From: a virus
IMG/VR virus record: IMGVR_UViG_3300037176_000103
Coordinates: 1 to 25,864 of that record
DNA length: 25,864 nt
Direction: 5' to 3' (one strand)
A program made the translations under genes and the position numbers. Positions 8,316 to 15,222 of this stretch are shown here, piece after piece (the stretch's first letter is position 1; every line of letters starts with the position of its first letter). Under the pieces are notes generated by a model. That model was given only the letters and a program-made list of their open reading frames with translations, was not told the origin of the DNA and did not search any database.

Positions 8316-11300
8316 ATGAGCGCGATGAGCAAACTCGATCCGCGGTACGCCATCAGTCTGAACGGCTTCGACCGGCGCGGCGCGGTGGCCAGCATCAACA
8401 ATGCTTCGGCGTCCGGTTTCACTGTTTCCGGCTGCTGGTCCGATCAAGCGGATTTTGCGGTGGTCTATCTCTGGAACGCGGACGATCTGTACGGGCACTT
8501 GTTCACGAGCCGTTACCTACCGGATTTCTCACTCGCGGGAGTGACTCTGGATTTCGACCTGGCTGTAACGGGCTGCATGAATCCGACCAGCGCGAAATAC
8601 CCGAGCGTGCCATGGAACGCGCTGAGCTACATCACCAGCGCGGAGGCCTCCGGGACGGTGGCATTGCCGGCGCCGACGTCGACGACGGGAGCGATGGCGG
8701 CGAGCTGCAGCTTTACGGTGGCGGGCACGCCGACGATCTACGACCGGATCCAGTTGGTTTACCTGGGCAATGTGTTGGCCGACCTTTCGACGATCGCCAC
8801 GGGGCAGACTCTCGCGACGGTGGCCACCAACCTGGCGACGCTGATTAACGGTCTGAGTTCTTCGACCGTGCCGATTATGGCGACGAGCTCCGGGGCGACG
8901 GTCACCCTCACTTGCACGCAGCCGGGCAGGGACGGCAACGGGATCCAGTTGCTGTCGATGTACAAGACCACGGGCAATACGCAGCTCTACCCGACGGCGA
9001 GTTCATCAACAGCGAGCGGACAGACGGGGAAACTGACGGGCGGCGCGGATCCCACGTCGATGCACTACCACTTGGATTTCTCGGCCTTGGGCTTGGCGAG
9101 CTGCCGGCAGATCTGGCTGACCCTGGCGCCGTGGCTGACGTACGACTCCGGGACGGTGAACCCTTCGCTGGTGGCTTACGCGCCAATGGAGTTTTCGGCT
9201 GTCTTCGCGAATTGGACGGTGGCAGATCCGAACGGGGTGACGCCGCTGAAGATCGCGGGGCCGGGTTCGGTGACGATCGGCAACCGGGACGCCTGGACGC
9301 AATACGCCGGCACGGGCTGGGCGCGGCAAGTGGGCGACTACTTCGAGGGCTTCGCGCAGCAATCCGCGAATGCGGGCGACACGGTGACGGTGGCTTATTC
9401 GTGCCAGTACACGCACAATCTGTACCTGGGGACGGCGCTTTCGACGACGGGTGGGGAATTCGGCGTTTCGGTGGACCGGGGCGCGGCGGCGGTGGTGAAT
9501 ACTTACGCCGATGCGCTGGCGGCATTCGCCGGCCGGCGGCTCATTGCGAGCGGAGTGGCGGCGGGAATTCACCTGGTCACCTTCACGGTGGCGTCGGGAG
9601 CGTGCCTGTTCGATTACTTACAGGCGGCGGTGCTCTCGAATCCGGTGGCGCCGGCGGCGACTTACGCGGGGGTCAATTGCGCGTGCGACTACGACACCGA
9701 TCAGACGTATAAGATTCCGCCGGCGCGGGCGCTGTTCGTCCTTTCGCAGATGGGTTTCGGGGGGGACATCGACTTTTACGCGGGAGTGTTTTTCGCCCTG
9801 AAGCGAGTGAGGAACGGCGGGAACTTTCACCAGGCGACGGTAACTCTTGCGGGCACGATCGGGGTGGGCAATTCGTTCGGGGTGGGCGCGGACACGATCT
9901 GGCTTTCGCTGGGCGGACCGCAGGGGCACGGCACGCCGATCGGCGGGGCGACAAGCATGGGGGGAAACCCCACGGGCACGACGGTGAGCCCCTGGAACGC
10001 GGTGACGGTATTCGGCGCCGCGGCTTACCCGGCGGACACCTTGACCACGCTGGCGCAGCGGATGGTGAACGCCATCAACGGTACGTTCGTGGGAATTTGC
10101 GCGGCGCCGACAACGACGGCCGGGCAGTTCACCATTACCGTGCTGAGTCCGATTAACGGATTCAGCCTCGACGTTTCGCTCAGCGCGGGCGCGAGTATGA
10201 CGCTAAGCGTCGCCGGCGACATCGGGACCGCGGAGCTGGTGGGCGGCAACGAAGGCACCTGGGCGGTGGATTCGAGCCAGGCTTCGCCGTTGAACCGCGG
10301 CTTCAGGGATTACCTGGCGGACTTCGCCGGCCTGGTGCACGCGGCCGGGCGGACGATGACGGTGGCGTTCTCGCAAGAATTGCTGGCGCCCCCGGATCTG
10401 AATACGAGCGTGGGCGCCTGGTCGCAGCGGTTCCCGGACGGTGCGAGCGTGTTGACGGATACGGGGTTTGGGAGCTGGGGCGCGGGCGTGGTGGATGGAG
10501 TGAGCGGGTCGGGACCGCAGACAGTGGAACAGATCGGCCACGGCTACATCACCGGCAACACGGTACATGTGGCGCAGGGGGCGTCGGGCGCCGTGTGGGC
10601 TGCGACCGTGACCGACAGCAACCATTATCGGCTCACCACCCTGGTGAGCGGGACGAGTTTCACGGCGGCGGCGGGGGCGACGACGCTGATCGACCTGCAG
10701 ACGAGCCAATGCACCTTCAATGCGGCGACGGTCACGGCATATTTGGCGCTCTGCTATGTGCAGGCGGCGGACATCCTGGCCGCGGCGGGGCTGGTGCCGT
10801 GGCTGCAATTCGGGGAAGTGGGCTGGTGGTTCTACAGCGAGCACATGAGCGAGGTGGTGGGCTACGCTTCCAACGCCTCGCCCATCGGCATCGGCACAGT
10901 GGAGCCGCACAACCTGGCGACGGGGCAGAGCGCGATTCTGGCGGGGGTGAAGGGGAACACGGCGGCCAACGGGACCTGGCCGGCCATCGTGGTGACGGAC
11001 CCGACCCATTTCACGCTGACGGGATCGAGCGGGAATGGAAGCTATGTGGCCGGGACCGGGACCGCATCGGGCGGCGGGATGGCCTATTACGATGCCTGGG
11101 CGGTCTCGGCCGCAGCGGCGGCGCTGGGGCACGCGCTGGGCAATTACTGGACCCAGGACGATGCGCCGGTAGCGGCGGATGCAAACTGGCTGGCCGGCGC
11201 GATCGCCACGCACATCGCCACGATTACCGCGGCGGTGCTGGCGGCTCAGGCGGGCGCCAAATTCGAGTTGCTGTATCCGCAGGACGTGAACCGGGCGAGC

Positions 11301-11678
11301 TGCTATTACACTTCCGACCTGCCGTATCCTCAGGGCGGACGGCTGAACGCGGCCGTCAACTTTCCGGCCGCGTTTCAGTCGCAGTCCGGATCCGGACTGG
11401 ACCGGCTGAAGATGGAAGGGCTGAGCTGGGGATCGGAATACCGGAATCTGACCAACGCCTTGGAGGCGATCGCCTTTCCCACGACGGCGCCGTGTTCGTG
11501 GCCCGTATCGAAAATTGCCTATCTGGTGCCGATCTTCAACGGCGGGTGTCCGTGGCCGGCCGAGTACCTGGTGGCGTCGGGAGTGCCGCTGGTAAACCTC
11601 TGGGCGGTGGATCACACGATCCTTTTCGATTGGGCGGTAGCTCTTGGGGCCGCGCGGCGCTTCGCGGTGGTCGAGTGA
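8316..11678 (+). CDS. Large tail fibre/receptor-binding protein with putative barrel-type domain
   Basis: This 1120-aa protein is the largest gene here. The N-terminal ~450 residues are Thr/Ser/Gly/Ala-rich and beta. They contain a phage-type segment at residues ~140-245 (TIYDRIQLVYLG ... LATLINGLSS) and a second version of it near 590-640 (TLTTLAQRMVNAINGTF). From about 450 to the end, alternating helices and strands suggest a barrel: residues ~460-490 (ARALFVLSQMGFGGDIDFYA), 663-690 (GRTMTVAFSQELLAPPD), 810-840 (VPWLQFGEVGWWFYSEHMSE), 975-990 (GAKFELLYPQDV) and 1030-1045 (LKMEGLSWGSEY). Glu in GEVGWW and ELLYP are candidate acidic residues. Two ~60-residue beta modules with a (G)HGYxTGN / EPHNLATGQ start and HFTLTGS end sit around 735-790 and 858-915. 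A depolymerase or host-surface-binding fibre is plausible but not proven. Confidence 0.72.
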   Translation: MSAMSKLDPRYAISLNGFDRRGAVASINNASASGFTVSGCWSDQADFAVVYLWNADDLYGHLFTSRYLPDFSLAGVTLDFDLAVTGCMNPTSAKYPSVPWNALSYITSAEASGTVALPAPTSTTGAMAASCSFTVAGTPTIYDRIQLVYLGNVLADLSTIATGQTLATVATNLATLINGLSSSTVPIMATSSGATVTLTCTQPGRDGNGIQLLSMYKTTGNTQLYPTASSSTASGQTGKLTGGADPTSMHYHLDFSALGLASCRQIWLTLAPWLTYDSGTVNPSLVAYAPMEFSAVFANWTVADPNGVTPLKIAGPGSVTIGNRDAWTQYAGTGWARQVGDYFEGFAQQSANAGDTVTVAYSCQYTHNLYLGTALSTTGGEFGVSVDRGAAAVVNTYADALAAFAGRRLIASGVAAGIHLVTFTVASGACLFDYLQAAVLSNPVAPAATYAGVNCACDYDTDQTYKIPPARALFVLSQMGFGGDIDFYAGVFFALKRVRNGGNFHQATVTLAGTIGVGNSFGVGADTIWLSLGGPQGHGTPIGGATSMGGNPTGTTVSPWNAVTVFGAAAYPADTLTTLAQRMVNAINGTFVGICAAPTTTAGQFTITVLSPINGFSLDVSLSAGASMTLSVAGDIGTAELVGGNEGTWAVDSSQASPLNRGFRDYLADFAGLVHAAGRTMTVAFSQELLAPPDLNTSVGAWSQRFPDGASVLTDTGFGSWGAGVVDGVSGSGPQTVEQIGHGYITGNTVHVAQGASGAVWAATVTDSNHYRLTTLVSGTSFTAAAGATTLIDLQTSQCTFNAATVTAYLALCYVQAADILAAAGLVPWLQFGEVGWWFYSEHMSEVVGYASNASPIGIGTVEPHNLATGQSAILAGVKGNTAANGTWPAIVVTDPTHFTLTGSSGNGSYVAGTGTASGGGMAYYDAWAVSAAAAALGHALGNYWTQDDAPVAADANWLAGAIATHIATITAAVLAAQAGAKFELLYPQDVNRASCYYTSDLPYPQGGRLNAAVNFPAAFQSQSGSGLDRLKMEGLSWGSEYRNLTNALEAIAFPTTAPCSWPVSKIAYLVPIFNGGCPWPAEYLVASGVPLVNLWAVDHTILFDWAVALGAARRFAVVE

Positions 11679-12157
11679 CGTTCGACCGCACCTGGGATTA
11701 CGAGCTGGTGCGGACCATCCTGACGCATCCGACACTCTACCGGCACATGGGCGACGATTTCGCGCCGGATCCGGAGCGCTTCGAGGTAAACCGGCATCCG
11801 GCGATCTGGTATGTGCTGGCGACGGAAGAGTGGCGCGCGATCGGCCTGTTCTGCTTTTTCCCGGAGAACGATATCTGCTGGGCGGCGCACGTCGCCATGC
11901 TGCGCAAAACCCCGCCGGCGCTGACGCGGCAAGCCGGGCGCGAGGTAATGCGCTGGCTATGGGAACGGACGCCCTGCCGGCGCTTGGTGGCCAGCGTACC
12001 GATGTGCAACCGCGCGGCGGTGCGCTACGGGCTCGATCCGCAAGGGATGAACCTGCTGCCATACGGAGTGAACGAGAAGTCGTTCCTGAAGGACGGGAAG
12101 CTCTGGGACCAACAACTTATGGGGCGTAGCAGGCCCTCCGCCGCCAGTGCCGCATGA
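11675..12157 (+). CDS. GNAT-fold protein at the P22 gp14 (DUF2824) position
   Basis: The 160-aa product starts at GTG 11675, overlapping the fibre-gene stop as GTGA. The protein has the layout of the DUF2824/GNAT-like family: N-terminal TFDRTWDYELVRTILTHPTL, a strand with WYVLATEEWRAIGLFCFFP, then a strand with ICWAAHVAML. A helix with TRQAGREVMRWLWE and a strand RRLVASVPMCNRAAVRYG follow, the last with the NR-x-AVRYG signature of acetyl-CoA-fold proteins. In P22 a protein of this kind (gp14, head assembly) lies just before gp7, as here. Whether it still acetylates anything cannot be judged. The canonical R/Q-x-x-G-x-G/A loop is only weakly visible (TRQAGREV). The end of the gene overlaps a terminator-like hairpin. 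Confidence 0.75.
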   Translation: MTFDRTWDYELVRTILTHPTLYRHMGDDFAPDPERFEVNRHPAIWYVLATEEWRAIGLFCFFPENDICWAAHVAMLRKTPPALTRQAGREVMRWLWERTPCRRLVASVPMCNRAAVRYGLDPQGMNLLPYGVNEKSFLKDGKLWDQQLMGRSRPSAASAA

Positions 12158-12188
12158 GCGCTCCCGTCCTGTCGAGACTCATTTTTTT
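12154..12188 (+). terminator. Terminator-like hairpin after the GNAT gene
   Basis: An ATGAG/CTCAT stem (12154-12158 with 12178-12182) and an inner CTC/GAG pair are followed by a T tract to 12188, with the stop codon inside the 5' arm. The stem is short and bulged, so termination would be weak or partial. It would separate the tail genes from the ejection genes. Confidence 0.45.
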
Positions 12189-12222
12189 GTTATAGCCGCC
12201 CGGCGGAAAGCCAGTTTAGAAG

Positions 12223-13125
12223 ATGCCATCTATCGTCACCAGCATTATCGGCGGAATTCAGGGTGCATCGGCCGCGTCGAACGCAGCCAACACACTCAGC
12301 ACGGCGTATAACACCGCGGGCCAGACTGTCGTCAACGCGGCGAATACGGTCAATCCGACCATCGCCAATGCGGCGAGCACGGCCGCGAGCAACATCGGAA
12401 GCGCGGGCTCGACGGCCGGTACGAACGTCGTGAACTCGGCCAACACGGCGGCGAGTAATGCCACGGCGGCCGCGAACGCGGGCGCGGCGGGGCTGAACCC
12501 GTATGCCACGGCCGGAAGCACCGCGGCGAACAATCTCTCGACCGCGCTGCAGGCGGGCGGCCAGCTCAATACCCCGTTTACGGCGCAGACCATGGCGCAG
12601 TATTCGCCGGGGTACCAATTCCAGCTTGCGCAGGGGCAGCAGGGTCTGCAACGGCAACTGACGGCGGCGGGACTGAGCGGGTCCGGAGGCGCGGCCAAAG
12701 ACCTGGCGATGTACAACCAGAACTTCGCCAGCACCGCCTACCAGAACGCTTTCCAGGATTACACCACCCAAAATCAAAACCTGTTCAACAACCTGAACAG
12801 CCAGGCGCAGCAGGGTCAGACGGCCTCCACCACCCAGGCCGGCCTGGGAACGAACGCGGCGCAGTACGGCGGCAACATCACCGTCGGAGGGCAGCAGTAT
12901 GCCGGCACCACCAACTTGCAGGCGCAGACCACGGGCAACAATCTGAATTACTCGGCGGCGAACACCACGGCGCAGAACACACTCAGCGCGGCCAACTACC
13001 AGGCCAACACGCAAATCGGAGCCGGACAGGCGACGGCGCAGGGTGACATTAACGCGGCCAACGCATGGAACGGGATGCTGGGCTCGGTGGGCACCGGGGT
13101 CAATAACCTGGCGGCAATGACGTGA
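12223..13125 (+). CDS. DNA-ejection protein, P22 gp7-like
   Basis: This 300-aa protein is rich in Ala, Asn, Gln, Thr and Gly. The first ~110 residues form an amphipathic helical repeat (variants of NAANT, NSANTAASN, NAASTAASN). The middle contains YSPGYQFQLAQGQQGLQRQL followed by LSGSGGAAKDLAMYNQNFAS and YQNAFQDYTTQ, a signature of podovirus internal/ejection proteins related to gp7. These proteins are packaged in the head and injected with the DNA to build a channel across the periplasm. It directly precedes gp20- and gp16-like genes, as in P22. The stop overlaps the GTG of a 32-aa open frame. P22 gp7 is 229 aa, so this version is longer. Confidence 0.82.
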   Translation: MPSIVTSIIGGIQGASAASNAANTLSTAYNTAGQTVVNAANTVNPTIANAASTAASNIGSAGSTAGTNVVNSANTAASNATAAANAGAAGLNPYATAGSTAANNLSTALQAGGQLNTPFTAQTMAQYSPGYQFQLAQGQQGLQRQLTAAGLSGSGGAAKDLAMYNQNFASTAYQNAFQDYTTQNQNLFNNLNSQAQQGQTASTTQAGLGTNAAQYGGNITVGGQQYAGTTNLQAQTTGNNLNYSAANTTAQNTLSAANYQANTQIGAGQATAQGDINAANAWNGMLGSVGTGVNNLAAMT

Positions 13126-13220
13126 TCGCCCCGGTGGGCGGCTTCAGTTCTTTCTCCGGTAACGGTGCAGCGGGAGCGGCTCCATCGAATGGCGGCGGCG
13201 GGTGGGGAGGCTACGGTTAA
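13122..13220 (+). CDS. Tiny Gly-rich protein (32 aa) coupled to the gp7-like gene
   Basis: The GTG at 13122 overlaps the previous stop as GTGA. The 32-aa product starts MIAPVGGFSSFSGNG and ends GGGGWGGYG; it is Gly/Ala/Ser-rich with aromatic residues at the end. The stop TAA is immediately followed by the ATG of the next small gene. The GTGA overlap and close packing argue for translation, but the length and low complexity leave real doubt. It could instead be the remnant of a longer C-terminus of the ejection protein, since SPGY-type ejection proteins often end in Gly-rich tails and a one-base change would fuse them. Confidence 0.45.
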   Translation: MIAPVGGFSSFSGNGAAGAAPSNGGGGWGGYG

Positions 13221-13370
13221 ATGGACACCCCTCCACTCATTCCCAGCCGGGCGCCCGAGAAAGCACCAATGGCCCAGCGCTGGGATCCCAAATCCGACGC
13301 GCACGCACGGCGCCGGCAAGCGCCCAAGAATGCGCCGCCCGGATGGAATCGGCGCAAGCCGAAAGGATAG
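13221..13370 (+). CDS. Small basic protein (49 aa) between ejection genes
   Basis: The ATG at 13221 directly follows the preceding TAA, and GGGGAGG lies 11 bases upstream as a strong ribosome site. The product begins MDTPPLIPSRAPEKAPMAQR and continues with RWDPKSDAHARRRQ and APPGWNRRKPKG. It is very basic, Pro-rich and probably disordered, with Trp in the second half. A DNA- or RNA-binding internal head protein, or a helper for packaging the ejection proteins, would fit, but nothing proves it. The stop is 3 bases before the ATG of the gp20-like gene, whose ribosome site (AAAGGA) lies at the end of this gene. Confidence 0.55.
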   Translation: MDTPPLIPSRAPEKAPMAQRWDPKSDAHARRRQAPKNAPPGWNRRKPKG

Positions 13371-13373
13371 AGC

Positions 13374-15221
13374 ATGCCAGTCGATATGGCTCCGCCGACC
13401 TACTTCAGCCAACTTCCGCAGATTCAGAATCCGCAGAGCGACAACAACTTATTGCAGTTGAGGCAACAGAACGAAACCCTGCAGACGGCCAGGCAATTGT
13501 CGCCGTACCAGGTGCAGAGCGCCCAGCAGGGGGTGCAGGCGCAGCAGCTCGAGAACCAGCAGAAGCAACTGGAGATTCAGAGCCAGCAGGGGCTCATGAA
13601 GGCGTATCTGGCGGCCAACGGCGACCCCGACAAGGCGACTCAGCTCGCGCCATCCTACGGCGTGCTGCCGAAAGACATCATGGCGTTCCGGACCAACATG
13701 CTGAACATGGCGAAGACCAAGTCGGAAGTGGACAAGAACGTCCAGGACGTGACGGACGAGTGGCACGATACGCTGCACAACGCCTACCAGCCGGCGATGG
13801 ACGAGCCGGACCCGGCCAAGCAGGAACAGATGGTCGGGACAATCAACCAGGGGTTACTGAGCCGGTACCCCAACAAACAGGCGACCGATCTGGTTCAGTG
13901 GACGAACCCTAACGACTTCAAGATGGCCATGGCGGCCTACACGACGGACAAGTGGACCACCGCCCAGGGCGCCGTGATGCGGGGCAACGCGGCGGCTAAG
14001 AACGCAGGCACGGAGGCGGCCAAGGAAGCCGCGCTACTGCCGGAACAACAAGCGGCGGCCGACCAGGCCCAACGGAGCAACATAGCGGCGAAGCTGGGCA
14101 GCATGGAGGATCCGGCGAGCTACGATCAGGCCCGCGATGCTTACGTCGCGGGCGGTGGCAGCGCGGCGGTCTTCCCGCCTTCGCGGATGGTGTTCGACCA
14201 GGCCGGCAAGATGATTCCATCGGCACAGACGGCGATCCAAAGAGCCGGCATGACGGCGGAGCAGAGGACGCAGGCGGACCAGGCGGCCGCCAATGCGGCA
14301 CAGCCGAAGACGGAGGCGGAATTGGCGGCGGTAGCCGCGGACCCGAGCAAACCGCAAGCGGCGAGGGACGCGGCCAACGAGGCGCTGAGACGGCTGGACC
14401 AGTCGAAGCTGGCGGCGCGCCCTGTCACCAACATCAACACTACGGCGCCGGGGCTGGGCACGCCGGCAAGCGACACTTCCAAACTGACGGGCGAAGATTA
14501 TCTGAATTCGCTGCCGGCGGGGACGGCCGCGCAGATTCGCGCGATCGCGGAAGGGCGCGCCACGATGCCCTCGGCGGCGACGCGCAGCCAGGCGGCGATT
14601 CAGATCCGCAATGCGGTGTTTCAGTATGACCCGAGTTACAGCGACCAGCGGGCGCAAGTGCGCAAGGCCTTCACCACGGGGGCGGACGGCCGCAACATCG
14701 GCGCGCTGAACACGGCGGCGGTGCACCTGGATCAGTTCGCGGACGCGGCCGGCGCCATGGCCAACGGCAGCTTCGTGCCTGGCAACGCGGTGTGGAACCG
14801 GATTACATCGGCCTTCGGAGCGACGGCGCCCACGAATTTCGCAGCGCTGAAATCGGCGGTATCGGGTGAGATGGCGAGCGCGCTGAAGGGCAACGCAACG
14901 GACCCGGAAATCGCCAACGTGGCGAAGTCGATCGACGCGGCGAATTCTCCGGCGCAGTTGCAGGGCGTGGTGGAAACGAACCTACACGTGCTGGGAGCCA
15001 AACTGAGCACCTACCAGCAGCGTTATCGGCAGCAGATCCCAGGCGACACGACATACAGTCCAGTGCTGCCGGCGGCGCGGGGGGTGTTCCAGAAACACGG
15101 CTTCGACCCAACAAATCCGAATGGCGGCACGGGGCTGAGCGTCGTGTACCAGGGGCACACCTTCGTTTTCCAAGACGCGGCCTCCATGGCGCGATTCAAG
15201 AAAGACCAGGGGCTTCAGTAA
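13374..15221 (+). CDS. DNA-ejection protein, gp20-like
   Basis: The 615-aa protein has a Gln-rich N-terminus (residues ~20-75, with repeated QLENQQKQLEIQSQQG pattern) predicted as a coiled coil. A helical middle contains YPNKQATDLVQW and an Ala/Gln/Glu-rich region (~200-340). The C-terminal domain contains GEDYLNSLPAGTAAQIRAIA, TRSQAAIQIRNAVFQYDPSY, LNTAAVHLDQFADAAGAMAN and NVWNRITSAFG-like segments. This C-terminal set is common in large podovirus structural/ejection proteins. It ends with VYQGHTFVFQDAASMARFKK, a pattern often found at the C-termini of phage injection proteins. Its place as second of three ejection genes gives the gp20 assignment; P22 gp20 is 471 aa. ATG at 13374 has AAAGGA 5 bases upstream. 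Confidence 0.78.
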   Translation: MPVDMAPPTYFSQLPQIQNPQSDNNLLQLRQQNETLQTARQLSPYQVQSAQQGVQAQQLENQQKQLEIQSQQGLMKAYLAANGDPDKATQLAPSYGVLPKDIMAFRTNMLNMAKTKSEVDKNVQDVTDEWHDTLHNAYQPAMDEPDPAKQEQMVGTINQGLLSRYPNKQATDLVQWTNPNDFKMAMAAYTTDKWTTAQGAVMRGNAAAKNAGTEAAKEAALLPEQQAAADQAQRSNIAAKLGSMEDPASYDQARDAYVAGGGSAAVFPPSRMVFDQAGKMIPSAQTAIQRAGMTAEQRTQADQAAANAAQPKTEAELAAVAADPSKPQAARDAANEALRRLDQSKLAARPVTNINTTAPGLGTPASDTSKLTGEDYLNSLPAGTAAQIRAIAEGRATMPSAATRSQAAIQIRNAVFQYDPSYSDQRAQVRKAFTTGADGRNIGALNTAAVHLDQFADAAGAMANGSFVPGNAVWNRITSAFGATAPTNFAALKSAVSGEMASALKGNATDPEIANVAKSIDAANSPAQLQGVVETNLHVLGAKLSTYQQRYRQQIPGDTTYSPVLPAARGVFQKHGFDPTNPNGGTGLSVVYQGHTFVFQDAASMARFKKDQGLQ

Positions 15222-15222
15222 A

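Noticed and set aside
10203-12062. Long open frame on the minus strand (619 aa)
   Set aside because: It is antisense to the fibre and GNAT genes, with an Arg/Pro/Gly-biased composition typical of shadow frames in GC-rich DNA, and has no ribosome site or neighbours in that direction.
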